Shown here piece after piece: positions 18,579-27,742 of a stretch of 64,000 nt of DNA. Source of the stretch: Azoamicus sp964355565 (GTDB lineage: Bacteria; Pseudomonadota; Gammaproteobacteria; UBA6186; Azoamicaceae); NCBI GenBank assembly GCA_964355565.1, contig CAYHDJ010000001.1:113903-177902 (forward strand), in the 5' to 3' direction. Both the position numbers and the translations under genes were made by a program. The stretch's first letter is position 1, and each line of letters begins with the position of its first letter. The notes below the pieces were generated by a model, which was given only the letters and a program-made list of their open reading frames with translations, was not told the DNA's origin and did not search any database.

Positions 18579-19431
18579 ACCAGTTATGTTATTAGAAGTG
18601 TTAAAATATTTGGATATTCGTCCTAATGGTATATATTTTGATTGTACTTTTGGATTTGGAGGCCATTCTTTTGAAATTTATAAATATTTGAGCACATGTG
18701 GAACGCTTAATGTTTTTGATAAAGATTCTTTATTTATTTTTGATATAAAGAATAGGCTTGAAATTAATACTAATATGAATTTTTATAAATGCTCATTTGA
18801 GAAGATATCTGATGTTGCACATAGTATAGGTGTTTTTGGTAGTATTGATGGCATTTTAGTTGATCTTGGTATTTCAACAGATCATTTGCTAGATAATAAT
18901 AGAGGGTTTGGTTTTTCTGAAGATGGTTTTTTAGATATGCGTTTAGATTTGGATCAGAATATTCGAGCCGTTGATTGGCTTAATTTTGCTAGTTTTGATG
19001 AATTATTATGTACTTTTTGTTTTCTTGATAATGATAATTTATCTTGTGATATAGCCCGTGCTATTATTAACTTTAGAAATAAAATTAGAATTAAAACTGT
19101 TAGTGATTTTTATAAAATAGTTTCTAATATTTGCTTTTCTGATAAATTTTTAAAAAAATCTTTTAATAAAATATTTCAGACTATTAGGTTTTTTGTAAAT
19201 AACGATTTATTTTTGCTTTGTAGTTTTTTGCATGTTGCTTTTTTTTCTTTGAAAGTATCAGGTGTTCTGGTTTTAATTAGTTTTAATTCCATTGAGGATA
19301 AAATTATTAAGAATTTTTTTAATGATAAGTCTGTTAAGGCTTTTACTAGTTTTTTAATGCCGTCTATAAAAGAATTGAATTATAATTATTCTTCAAAGAG
19401 TGCTGTTATGCGTATTTTTTTTAAAGTGTGA
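18571..19431 (+). CDS. rsmH: 16S rRNA (cytosine(1402)-N4)-methyltransferase RsmH
   Basis: RsmH (MraW) methylates C1402 in the ribosomal P site. The 286 residues begin HKPVMLLEVLKYL and show the SAM-binding loop DCTFGFGGHS, then GILVDLGISTDHLLDNNRGF and DGFLDMRLD, all diagnostic. In free-living relatives it opens the division and cell wall cluster with ftsL and ftsI; here neither follows, and the next gene is convergent. The single-residue overlaps at both ends show strong compaction. Confidence 0.95.
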   Translation: MHKPVMLLEVLKYLDIRPNGIYFDCTFGFGGHSFEIYKYLSTCGTLNVFDKDSLFIFDIKNRLEINTNMNFYKCSFEKISDVAHSIGVFGSIDGILVDLGISTDHLLDNNRGFGFSEDGFLDMRLDLDQNIRAVDWLNFASFDELLCTFCFLDNDNLSCDIARAIINFRNKIRIKTVSDFYKIVSNICFSDKFLKKSFNKIFQTIRFFVNNDLFLLCSFLHVAFFSLKVSGVLVLISFNSIEDKIIKNFFNDKSVKAFTSFLMPSIKELNYNYSSKSAVMRIFFKV

Positions 19432-20088
19432 TTATATTATTATTAGTTTTTTATTTAAACTTTTTTTCATTAAATAAATATATGTTTCTGTTATCTTTTC
19501 TTGATCTTTTAGTTTCTTTTTTTTATATGGATATATTATATTTTTATATTTTAGTTTTATATTTTCTGTTGATATACAGATTGTTTTTGCTTTGGTGTTA
19601 TTTTCATTTATAGTATTCATAGTTTTTGTGAGGATGTGGTTAATATATTTGTTAGCAGTTAAGAATATATTTTTGTGTTGTTTTTCTATGTGTAGTATGA
19701 AAGTTATTGATATATTGTCATGTAATGCATAATTTTTAATAATATTGATTGTAAAATTAATATTTTTATTAAATATGTCTGACAAGTCTTTTATTGTTAT
19801 ATTTTCTAGTGGTTTGGCATACTTTGGTTCTGTGGTGTAAATTATTATTGAAGTTATGTTTTTAAGTTTATGTTTTATTATGTTACTTAATATTTGTTGT
19901 TGAAAGTCTGTTAATAATTTGTCATTTATTGGATATATTATTAAATTTTTATAAAGTTTTATTTCTTTTTCTAAGTTAATTATATTTTCATTTATTAATA
20001 TAATGTTTGTATTGTTTAGTTTTTTGTATAAATCTTTTAGTGCAGGTATATTGGTTCCTACTATAATAGTTGTGTTATTTTTTTTCAT
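19432..20088 (-). CDS. Divergent short-chain dehydrogenase-like protein (YciK-like?)
   Basis: This 218-residue protein is rich in I, K, N and T. Its start (TTIIVGTNIPALKDLYKKL) resembles a Rossmann dinucleotide loop, and NITIKDLSDIFNKNINFTINI resembles the SDR segment before the active-site Asn. The C-terminus KLKDQEKITETYIYLMKKSL lines up with the KLKTPADIMPLYLWLM region that I recall from E. coli YciK. The Ser and YxxxK catalytic residues are not evident. I infer a decayed or repurposed SDR; the assignment is weak. It lies directly against rsmH and is divergent from nosZ. Confidence 0.5.
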   Translation of the reverse strand: MKKNNTTIIVGTNIPALKDLYKKLNNTNIILINENIINLEKEIKLYKNLIIYPINDKLLTDFQQQILSNIIKHKLKNITSIIIYTTEPKYAKPLENITIKDLSDIFNKNINFTINIIKNYALHDNISITFILHIEKQHKNIFLTANKYINHILTKTMNTINENNTKAKTICISTENIKLKYKNIIYPYKKKKLKDQEKITETYIYLMKKSLNKKLIII

Positions 20089-20112
20089 TTTTTTTTTTAA
20101 ATGTATTAAGGT

Positions 20113-20141
20113 TTGTTTTAAAATTGTGTATTATATATATA
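20113..20141 (+). promoter_or_regulatory. Possible promoter of the nos operon
   Basis: TTGTTT at 20113-20118 and TATATA at 20136-20141 are 17 bases apart in the 108-base gap before nosZ. No FNR/DNR-type TTGAT-N4-ATCAA box is visible in this gap, so expression may no longer respond to oxygen or NO. Chance matches are common in such AT-rich DNA. Confidence 0.3.
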
Positions 20142-20196
20142 CTAATATTAAAATAGTCATTATATTTTATATTAAGTATTTTATTGGAGAAAGTAA

Positions 20197-22035
20197 ATGA
20201 ATACAAATAATTTTATCATATCAAAAGATAGACGTAGTTTTATTAAGAAAACTCTAGGTGTAGGTGTAGCAGCTGCGGCTGTTTATTTTGCTTCTGGAGC
20301 TATGAATGTTGTTAAAGGTGTTGGTGGTAAGAAAAAAGTAGTAAGCCATATTGTTCATCCTGGAGAGTTGGATAAATATTATGGATTTTGGTCTGCTGGA
20401 CAGTCGGGAGAAGTTAGGGTTATGGCTGTGCCATCTATGAGAGAATTAAAGTTAATTCCTACATTTAATTATGATTGCACTACTGGGTGGGGCATTACTA
20501 ATTATAGTAAACAATTAATGAAAGGATATACAGTTGGAGATACTCATCATGTGCATTTATCTTATAGCAATGGTACATATGATGGTAAGTTTGGTTTTGT
20601 AAATGATAAGTCTACAGGTAGAATAGCTAGATTTAGATTAGATGTTATGGAGACTGACGCTATAACAAAGATTCCATATTGTCAAGGTACTCATGGATTG
20701 TTTCCTTCTAGGCATAAACTAGATGCTGTTTATTGTAATAGTGAGTTTGCAATACCATTACCTAATGATGGACGCGATATAGAAAACACTGATAAATATG
20801 TAGCTATGCATACTTGTGTTGATGCTAAGACTATGAAAGTTAGATGGCAAGTTATGATAGATGGCAATTTGGATTTATGTGCTACAGATTATCAAGGAAA
20901 GTATTCGATGGGGACATGTTATAATTCTGAAGAAGGTGTTTTATTAGAAGATATGATGTCTGCTGATAGAGATCATTTGACAGTTTTCAATTTAGAAAGA
21001 ATTGAAGAAGCTGTTAGCCAAGGTAAGGGAATTAAGTTTAAGGAATCTGATGCACCAATTATTGATGGTAGAGGAAAAAATCCGTATGTTTTATATATTC
21101 CTGTACCAAAAAATCCTCATGGTGTTAATATAACTCCAGATGGAAAATATGCGATATGTTCTGGTAAATTATCTCCTACAGCTTCTATTGTGTCTTTAGC
21201 AAAAATAGCTGATGCTTTTGATGGTAAAATAAGCCCTAAAGATTGCATTTTGGCTGAACCTGAATTAGGCTTAGGACCTTTGCATACTGCTTTTGATGGT
21301 AGAGGTAATGGTTTCACTACATTGTTTTTGGATTCTATGGTTTGCATGTGGAATATAGATAAAGCTATCAAGGGTGATAAAGATTATTTAGTACAGAAAC
21401 TTGATGTTCATTATCAACCTGGTCATATAAATGCTTCAATGAGTGAAACAAAAGATGCTGATGGAAATTATGTAATTTCATTGAATAAATTTTCTAAAGA
21501 TAGATTTTTGTCTGTTGGACCATCTTATCCAGATAATGATCAACTTATAGGTATTTCTGATGGCAGAATGAAATTATTGCATGATGGTCCTGTTGCACCT
21601 GAACCACATGATGCATTAGTTGTTAATAGAAATTTGATTAAAACCACTCAAATTTGGAATATTAATGATAGAAAATTTGCTTATGAACGTAAGTTAGTTC
21701 AAGATTTAGGATTGGATTTTGGTGCAAATAAAATTGTTCGTAGAGATGATAAGGTTTTTGTAGTAATGTCAAGTATTGCACCTAATTATGGATTGAAGGT
21801 TATAGATGTAAATTTAGGTGATGAAGTTACAATAGTTCAGACTAATTTAGATAAAGTTGGTGATTTAACTCATGGATTTTGTTTAAGTGAACATAATTTA
21901 AATTTTGGAGTTTCTCCTGGTGAAACAGCTTCTGTTACTTTTAAAGCTACCAGACGAGGTGTTTTTTGGTATTATTGTACTTGGTTTTGTCATGCATTAC
22001 ATTTGGAAATGAGAGGTAGATTGTTAGTTCATTGA
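20197..22035 (+). CDS. nosZ: Nitrous-oxide reductase NosZ (Tat-exported, clade I type)
   Basis: NosZ reduces N2O to N2 in the periplasm using a CuA electron-entry site and a four-copper CuZ site. The 612-residue product has a twin-arginine signal (DRRSFIKKTLG with Arg12-Arg13, then an alanine-rich helix). CuZ histidines appear in GDTHHVHLSY and other His-bearing loops such as PKNPHGVN and GPLHTAF. The C-terminal cupredoxin domain has CTWFCHALHLEM at 594-605, giving the CuA ligands Cys594, Trp596, Cys598, His602 and Met605. The start is backed by a GGAGA site at 20186. The Tat signal and the order nosZRDFYL fit clade I. It looks fully functional. Confidence 0.98.
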   Translation: MNTNNFIISKDRRSFIKKTLGVGVAAAAVYFASGAMNVVKGVGGKKKVVSHIVHPGELDKYYGFWSAGQSGEVRVMAVPSMRELKLIPTFNYDCTTGWGITNYSKQLMKGYTVGDTHHVHLSYSNGTYDGKFGFVNDKSTGRIARFRLDVMETDAITKIPYCQGTHGLFPSRHKLDAVYCNSEFAIPLPNDGRDIENTDKYVAMHTCVDAKTMKVRWQVMIDGNLDLCATDYQGKYSMGTCYNSEEGVLLEDMMSADRDHLTVFNLERIEEAVSQGKGIKFKESDAPIIDGRGKNPYVLYIPVPKNPHGVNITPDGKYAICSGKLSPTASIVSLAKIADAFDGKISPKDCILAEPELGLGPLHTAFDGRGNGFTTLFLDSMVCMWNIDKAIKGDKDYLVQKLDVHYQPGHINASMSETKDADGNYVISLNKFSKDRFLSVGPSYPDNDQLIGISDGRMKLLHDGPVAPEPHDALVVNRNLIKTTQIWNINDRKFAYERKLVQDLGLDFGANKIVRRDDKVFVVMSSIAPNYGLKVIDVNLGDEVTIVQTNLDKVGDLTHGFCLSEHNLNFGVSPGETASVTFKATRRGVFWYYCTWFCHALHLEMRGRLLVH

Positions 22036-22036
22036 T

Positions 22037-23998
22037 ATGAAAATGGTTGTTTTCGTGAGGTTTTTAATGAGTCTAATTTTAAAAGTTAGGCTCATTTTTT
22101 TGATTTTTGTATTGTATTTTTTTTGCAATACTGGTTTTGCTAATTATTTGTCTTTAACTGACGAGATGGTGTTGTGTGGTGATAAACCGTGTAATTTTGA
22201 TGTTTATAACAATTATAATATAAAGATTGGCAAGGATTCTAGAGTTCTTGAGTTATTTGAAAAGGATGATATTAATAAGTTGATAGGTTATTTATTTTAT
22301 ACTGTTGATGTAGTTAATATACCAGCGTATTCTGGGTATCCTTTGGAAATTTTGATGCTTTTGTCGTCTAATCATATTTTAATTGATTTGAAATTGGTGA
22401 AGCACAGTGAGCCAATTTTGCTTGCTGGTATACCTATTGAGAAGTTGTTAGAAGCAATGTGTCTTTACAAAGGTGCAGATATTAATAAAATATCTGTAGG
22501 TGAAGATGTTCCTATAATTGCCGGAGCTACCGTTACATCATTGATTTTGCATGAAACTATATTAAAGTCTTGTAGAGTTGTTTTGTCGATCGGTGAAGAG
22601 GTTTATCAACGCAAGAAGATTCCAGATACATTTAAAAAATATTCTTGGGATGAATTAGTTCACAATAAAGCTATAAAGCATTATGTTTTAGATTTATCTT
22701 CAAACACAAGAGATTATGATTTGATTGATATATATTTTACAAACTTGTTACCTCCATCAATTGGTAAAAATTTACTTGGTGAACAGGGTTATCTTAGTCT
22801 TTTTAACAATAAATTTGAAAAATCTGCAATTTTGATTGTTGGAGCTGGAACTTGGTGTTTTAAGGGTAGTGGTTTTATTAGGAGTGGTATTTTTGATAGA
22901 TTTAGAGTGGAACAGGATGGTAATATTTTTGTTTTTAAAGAGAGTGAGTATGTTTATCAATTTGACTTAATAACGTCTATTGATTATGAGGATGCTGGTG
23001 TTTTTTTTATTAATGATGTTAAGTACGATCCATGCAAACCATGGAATTTAGTTTTACTAGCTGGTTATAAAACTTTTTCTGTTAAGTATGATATGCCTTC
23101 AATATTTTGTAAAACATGTGTATGGTGTAGTCAGTGGAAAGATAAATGGCTTAACATTATATTTTTGAGTGCTTTATGGATTTTGGTGATTTTGGTTTTT
23201 ATTTTTAGAACTTTTTTATCTAAAAGACGGTTTTTGTTAGACATAATTTATAGTTTTGTTTTATTAATGGATGTTTATATAATAGGTTTTTTGTGTAGCC
23301 CGCCATCAGTTGTTAATGTTTTTACTTTGCTAACAGATCTAAAAACTTTCTTGTTTGGACCGTATTTATTTATTAGTTGGGTGATGATATTTTTAACGGT
23401 TATTTTGTGGGGCAAGGGTGTTTTTTGTGGATGGATTTGTCCTTTTGGTGCTGTACAAGAAATTTTTTTTAGAGTAAAGTCTGTATTTTTAAGTGATACA
23501 AGTTTAGATTTTTCATATAGAGTTATTTCAAAACTTAAATATTTGAAATATTTAATTTTTGTTTTTTTACTTTTTGCTTTTTTTCATGAAGTGGTTTATT
23601 CTGCAGAAACTTGGGCTGAAGTAGAACCATTTAAAACAACATGGAGCGTTGGTATTTTTAGCAGAGGGTGGTTTTCTGTTTATGCTTGTTTATTATTATT
23701 AATTAGTATTTTTTCTTATAGATTTTTTTGTAGATTTATTTGTCCATTGGGTGCTTTTTTATCATTCATGTCTATTTTCACTATATTTAAAATTAAACGT
23801 CGTGGAACTTGCGCTGTTTGTAAAGTTTGCAAGGTTAGATGTGGTTCTAAGGCTATAGATAATTATGGGAAAATAGATCAGAAGGAATGTTTTTATTGTT
23901 TTACGTGTATTAATAGTATGTATGATAAAAAAACTTGTCCAGCTCTTATAAAAAAGGACATATGGGAAAAGTATGAGGTTGGTAAGTGGTTAGATTAA
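22037..23998 (+). CDS. nosR: NosR, membrane flavo-iron-sulfur protein for N2O reduction
   Basis: NosR is needed for NosZ activity and is thought to pass quinol electrons to the periplasm. The 653 residues begin with a signal helix and a periplasmic FMN-binding domain holding the flavinylation motif GATVTS around residue 160. Several membrane helices follow, with two CxxxCP motifs, CGWICPFGA near 463 and CRFICPLGA near 564. Two cytosolic [4Fe-4S] clusters follow (CAVCKVCKVRC, CFYCFTC). It is somewhat shorter than common NosR proteins (about 700 or more) but all motifs remain. It starts 1 base after the nosZ stop. An ApbE/NosX flavin transferase is not in this window. Confidence 0.96.
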   Translation: MKMVVFVRFLMSLILKVRLIFLIFVLYFFCNTGFANYLSLTDEMVLCGDKPCNFDVYNNYNIKIGKDSRVLELFEKDDINKLIGYLFYTVDVVNIPAYSGYPLEILMLLSSNHILIDLKLVKHSEPILLAGIPIEKLLEAMCLYKGADINKISVGEDVPIIAGATVTSLILHETILKSCRVVLSIGEEVYQRKKIPDTFKKYSWDELVHNKAIKHYVLDLSSNTRDYDLIDIYFTNLLPPSIGKNLLGEQGYLSLFNNKFEKSAILIVGAGTWCFKGSGFIRSGIFDRFRVEQDGNIFVFKESEYVYQFDLITSIDYEDAGVFFINDVKYDPCKPWNLVLLAGYKTFSVKYDMPSIFCKTCVWCSQWKDKWLNIIFLSALWILVILVFIFRTFLSKRRFLLDIIYSFVLLMDVYIIGFLCSPPSVVNVFTLLTDLKTFLFGPYLFISWVMIFLTVILWGKGVFCGWICPFGAVQEIFFRVKSVFLSDTSLDFSYRVISKLKYLKYLIFVFLLFAFFHEVVYSAETWAEVEPFKTTWSVGIFSRGWFSVYACLLLLISIFSYRFFCRFICPLGAFLSFMSIFTIFKIKRRGTCAVCKVCKVRCGSKAIDNYGKIDQKECFYCFTCINSMYDKKTCPALIKKDIWEKYEVGKWLD

Positions 23999-25197
23999 TA
24001 ATTATATTAGTATTTTTTAGTGCTAGTATTGTTTTCGGTAGAGATGTTTATACATCTCTTGATTTTGTGCGTGCTTTAAATTACTCAGTTGTTAATGAAA
24101 CTATTGCGTTAAAACCTGGCATTTATATTGGTAATTATACTGTTAATAAAACAGTTAATATTATAGCTGACGGTTGTGTTATATTAACTTCTTGTGGGAA
24201 TGGTAATATTTTAACAGTAGAGGCATCTGATGTTAAAATACAAGGTATAATTTTTTATAATAGCGGCAAAGATATGTCTGTTTCTGACGCGTGTTTATTT
24301 ATTAATGGTAATAATGTTGTTGTTATTGATAATTTTTTTTCTGAGTGTGGTTTTGGAATATGGTCGAATGAGTCTGCATGTAATTTTTTTGTAAATAATG
24401 TTTTTGTTGGCACGGCAGACAAAATTTTATCTGATAGAGGAAATACTATTCAGCTATATAGAAACAATAATACTGTTGTATCAGATAATTTTATTGTAAA
24501 TGGTAGAGATGGGTTGTATATAACTAATTCTAACGAAGTTTCTATAAATAGAAATATTTTTACTAATTCTAGATTTGGAATACATTATATGTTTAGCAAT
24601 AAATGTAATGTTGTGTCTAATATGGTGATTGATTCTTTAATTGGTATAGCAGTTATGTATTCAAAATATGTAGATTTAGTTAATAATTTTTCATATTCAA
24701 ATGTTACGCATGGGCTTTTTTTTAGGGATGTTTTATATAGCAGAATTTTGAGAAATAAAACGCTTTATAATAAAGATGGAATATTATTAGGTAGTAGTTA
24801 TTTTAATGATATTGTTAATAATGACATTATTAAAAATGTTATAGGTATTAAAGTTTATGGTGGTAGTGATAATAATTTGTTATATGATAATAATTTTATA
24901 AGCAATAATTTACAAGTTCAATTTTTAGATAATAAAAAGGTTGTGTGGAATTATTTTTATATTGGTAATTTTTGGTCACATTACTTTGGTTGGGATTTAG
25001 ATTTTAATGGTGTTGGAGATAAGCGTTTTTATGTTACTAATGTTAGCGATTGGCTTGTTTCTATGTATCCAGTTTTGAAGGTTATGTTTAATAGTCCTGC
25101 GTTGGTTTTGTTACAAAAAATTGAGAATCAATTTCCATCTTTTAGAAAAATTTCTGTTGTAGATAATTACCCTTTAATGAGACCAATAATATGGTAG
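23986..25197 (+). CDS. nosD: NosD, periplasmic beta-helix copper-site maturation protein
   Basis: NosD works with the NosFY transporter to assemble the CuZ site of NosZ. The 403 residues start with a signal peptide ending near VFG and continue as short repeated turns rich in N, V, I and D, the right-handed beta-helix (CASH/NosD) pattern, for example NRNIFTNSRFGIHYMFSN. A GTG start at 23986 overlaps nosR by 13 bases, pointing to translational coupling. The C-terminus overlaps nosF by 7 bases. Confidence 0.95.
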   Translation: MVRLIIILVFFSASIVFGRDVYTSLDFVRALNYSVVNETIALKPGIYIGNYTVNKTVNIIADGCVILTSCGNGNILTVEASDVKIQGIIFYNSGKDMSVSDACLFINGNNVVVIDNFFSECGFGIWSNESACNFFVNNVFVGTADKILSDRGNTIQLYRNNNTVVSDNFIVNGRDGLYITNSNEVSINRNIFTNSRFGIHYMFSNKCNVVSNMVIDSLIGIAVMYSKYVDLVNNFSYSNVTHGLFFRDVLYSRILRNKTLYNKDGILLGSSYFNDIVNNDIIKNVIGIKVYGGSDNNLLYDNNFISNNLQVQFLDNKKVVWNYFYIGNFWSHYFGWDLDFNGVGDKRFYVTNVSDWLVSMYPVLKVMFNSPALVLLQKIENQFPSFRKISVVDNYPLMRPIIW

Positions 25198-26108
25198 TAA
25201 ATAATTTTATAGAATTAAAAGATATCAGTTTTTTTTATAAGAAAAATTTTTCAATTTTAAATAATTTAAATACTAAAATTTATGGCGGAAAAATAACTGC
25301 GTTGTTGGGGATCAATGGATCTGGAAAGACTACATTGTTCAAGATTTTAACTGGACTTTATAAACCAAGTTCTGGTGTTGTTATGTATAATGATATTATT
25401 GTAAGTAATGATAATTTGCTTTATTATAAAGGTCTTTTAGGATTTATGCCTGAAGTGCTTCATTTATATAATGACATGCGTGTTAAAGATGTTTTAATTT
25501 TTTTAGCTGCATTAAAGGGGTATGGTAATGTTAATTTTGAAGAAATTTTAAGCATGGTGTTTTTAAATGATCATGCTAATAAAAAAATTAAAGATTTATC
25601 TAAAGGTATGAAACAAAAGTTAAATTTGGCTCAAGCTATAATTGGAAGCCCCAAGATACTTTTCTTTGATGAGCCATCAAATGGCTTTGATTGTGGTAGC
25701 ATTACTATGTTTTACAATGTACTTAGAAAACTAGCTAATGATGGCGCAATTGTATTTATCTCAAGTCATCATTTAACTGAAATTTATGGCAATGTTGACA
25801 ATGTTTTAATTTTATCTAACGGTTGTATTGTCAAGGAAATTGATATTAATTTTTTTAATTTAAGCGATGATTTTTTATTTAAGGAAGTTTTTGTGCTTGT
25901 CGATGATGTTATAGATGATGTATCAGCTTTAGCTTTAAAGAGGCTGTTTCCAGATGCTAGCGTCAATAAGTCTGTTGTTTTTTGTTGTAGAGTTAATGGT
26001 AGAATTATTGTAAATCTAATTCTATTTCTTGTTGATCTTAAGTTTTCAATTAAGGATATTAGAATTGAGAATAGAATTTTAGAGGATATGTTAATAAAAT
26101 TATCATGA
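25191..26108 (+). CDS. nosF: NosF, ABC transporter ATPase of the NosDFY complex
   Basis: NosF powers the NosFY transporter used in NosZ maturation. The 305 residues show Walker A GINGSGKTT near residue 40, the signature LSKGMKQKLNLAQAI, Walker B ILFFDEPSNGFD and the switch histidine in SSHHLTE. The signature reads LSKG rather than LSGG, which is common in this branch. It overlaps nosD by 7 and nosY by 4 bases. Confidence 0.95.
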   Translation: MVVNNFIELKDISFFYKKNFSILNNLNTKIYGGKITALLGINGSGKTTLFKILTGLYKPSSGVVMYNDIIVSNDNLLYYKGLLGFMPEVLHLYNDMRVKDVLIFLAALKGYGNVNFEEILSMVFLNDHANKKIKDLSKGMKQKLNLAQAIIGSPKILFFDEPSNGFDCGSITMFYNVLRKLANDGAIVFISSHHLTEIYGNVDNVLILSNGCIVKEIDINFFNLSDDFLFKEVFVLVDDVIDDVSALALKRLFPDASVNKSVVFCCRVNGRIIVNLILFLVDLKFSIKDIRIENRILEDMLIKLS

Positions 26109-26914
26109 ATATAATTAATATTTATAAAATAGCTAATAAAGAGATTTTTTTTAATATAAGAAATTATTGGCTTCTGTTGTCATCTGTTATTTTTTGTTTT
26201 TTTAATTTTATTATAATTTATTTTGGTGAGGTAATGTCAGGAGATCATTCTCAAACTGATGTAAGGGCATTGTCGTTATCTATTATTCACTTGCAAATGT
26301 ATATTGTACCATTGTTTTCTTTTATTTTATCTTATGATTCTATTTTGTCTGAAAGAGAATCTGGAGTATTGGATCTGATTTTGTCTTATAGATTAACTAT
26401 GTTAGATGTTTTATTTGGTAAGTTAATTGGTAATAGCGTGGTTTTTGCTTTTGCTTTTTTATTTGGGTTTTTCCCTGTTGCTATTTATTTGTTTTATCTT
26501 GGTATTAAATTATTTGTTATATTTAAGTTTATAATTGTTTCTATTTGGTTAAGTTTTATTTTTAATTCTTTTGCGCTATATGTGTCTAGTTCTTCTAAAA
26601 GTAGGACTTTTGTTATTTTATTGAGTATTTTTATTTGGTTATTTTTTTTGTTTATATATGATATTCTTTTTACTTTTTTTGTAGTTGTATTTTATGATGT
26701 TTTATCAAACACTTTTTTTAGTTTTTTGTTATTTTTAAATCCTGCTGAAGTGTTTAGGTTGATTTCAATATTTTATTTTATTCCATTTGATGCAAATGAA
26801 TTATTTGGTATAAATGTTGAATTTTGGGGATCCTTTTATGTTATTTTATCTATGATTGGTTGGATTTGTATTGTGGTGTTAAATTTTTTCTTTATTTATG
26901 TAAAATCAAGGTAA
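26105..26914 (+). CDS. nosY: NosY, ABC transporter permease of the NosDFY complex
   Basis: NosY is the membrane part of NosFY. The 269 residues have about six membrane segments and the ABC-2 permease block SYDSILSERESGVLDLILSYRLTMLDVLFGKL, which includes the coupling region to NosF. It overlaps nosF by 4 bases (ATGA-type). The stop is followed at once by the next small gene, so the operon continues. Confidence 0.94.
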   Translation: MNIINIYKIANKEIFFNIRNYWLLLSSVIFCFFNFIIIYFGEVMSGDHSQTDVRALSLSIIHLQMYIVPLFSFILSYDSILSERESGVLDLILSYRLTMLDVLFGKLIGNSVVFAFAFLFGFFPVAIYLFYLGIKLFVIFKFIIVSIWLSFIFNSFALYVSSSSKSRTFVILLSIFIWLFFLFIYDILFTFFVVVFYDVLSNTFFSFLLFLNPAEVFRLISIFYFIPFDANELFGINVEFWGSFYVILSMIGWICIVVLNFFFIYVKSR

Positions 26915-26926
26915 ATGAGGTGTTTT

Positions 26927-27226
26927 ATGAATGAAAAAACTGAAGTTTTAAATAGTAAGGCTTATCAATATTTTAACGTTGAAATGAACGAAAGTAAGGT
27001 TGTAAGAGATACTTTAGTTGCTTTTGAAGAAGTTTTAAATATTAAAAAGAACATTAGGAGTATGTATAATACAGATAAACCTGATGAAGTTAAAGCTCTT
27101 ATTGGTAAAACAATAAATGGCGTCAATGTTACACAAAAAGATTTTGATTATGTTTTATTAATTTATAATACTTATATTAGTTTATATGATAAATGTAAAA
27201 AATTGTTAAATAGAGATGGCGTGTGA
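26927..27226 (+). CDS. Unknown 99-residue soluble protein inside the nos operon
   Basis: The product is hydrophilic and largely helical by composition, with no signal peptide, membrane segment, cysteine or histidine pair. I recognise no family. The ATG at 26927 has AGGTG upstream; an earlier in-frame ATG at 26915 would add MRCF. It sits between nosY and nosL with no space to spare, so it is co-transcribed with the nos genes. Having no signal, it should act in the cytoplasm or at the inner face of the membrane. A role in the nos system is suggested by position only. Confidence 0.75.
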   Translation: MNEKTEVLNSKAYQYFNVEMNESKVVRDTLVAFEEVLNIKKNIRSMYNTDKPDEVKALIGKTINGVNVTQKDFDYVLLIYNTYISLYDKCKKLLNRDGV

Positions 27227-27739
27227 ATGAAAGTTTTAATTTACTTTTTATTAATTTTATTGTTTTTATTTTTTTTTGTTAAACCTAAGTTTAATAGCGA
27301 TCAAATTGCGCCAGTTAATTTGACTAAAATTCATGTTTGTGCAAGTGATAGTATGATCATTATTAATTATAAAGGTCCTAAAGCTCAAATTTTATGGAGG
27401 GATGGTACTAGATCGTTTTATTGTGAAGTTAAAGAAGCTTTTTATGATGTATTGGATCATGCTAAGGGCAGATTGGTAAAGGGGTTTTTTGTTCAGGATT
27501 TTTCACTTTTAGATTGGGATTCTTATGTTGATAAATGGATTGTAGCGTCTGATGCTTTTTATGTTATTGATAGTAATAAAAATGGTGCTATGGGCATAAC
27601 ATATGTACCATTTAGCGATATTAAGATTGCTAGTGATTTTTTGTTAGTTAATGGTGGATGTTTGGTTAAATTTGTTGACATAAATTTAGATGTATTGTCT
27701 AATAGTAGTAATTTGTTGAGGGATAGAATTATTTATTAA
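27227..27739 (+). CDS. nosL: NosL, copper chaperone for NosZ assembly
   Basis: NosL binds Cu(I) and hands copper to the NosD/NosZ machinery. The 170-residue product has an N-terminal membrane helix, CASDSMIIINYKGPKAQI (family pattern: Cys and Met ligands followed by GPKxQI) near residue 37, and WIVASDAFYVIDS with PFSD further on, matching the domain's second half. Typical NosL is a lipoprotein; here no lipobox cysteine follows the N-terminal helix, so it may stay anchored by that helix. It abuts the previous gene with no gap. Confidence 0.88.
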   Translation: MKVLIYFLLILLFLFFFVKPKFNSDQIAPVNLTKIHVCASDSMIIINYKGPKAQILWRDGTRSFYCEVKEAFYDVLDHAKGRLVKGFFVQDFSLLDWDSYVDKWIVASDAFYVIDSNKNGAMGITYVPFSDIKIASDFLLVNGGCLVKFVDINLDVLSNSSNLLRDRIIY

Positions 27740-27742
27740 TTT

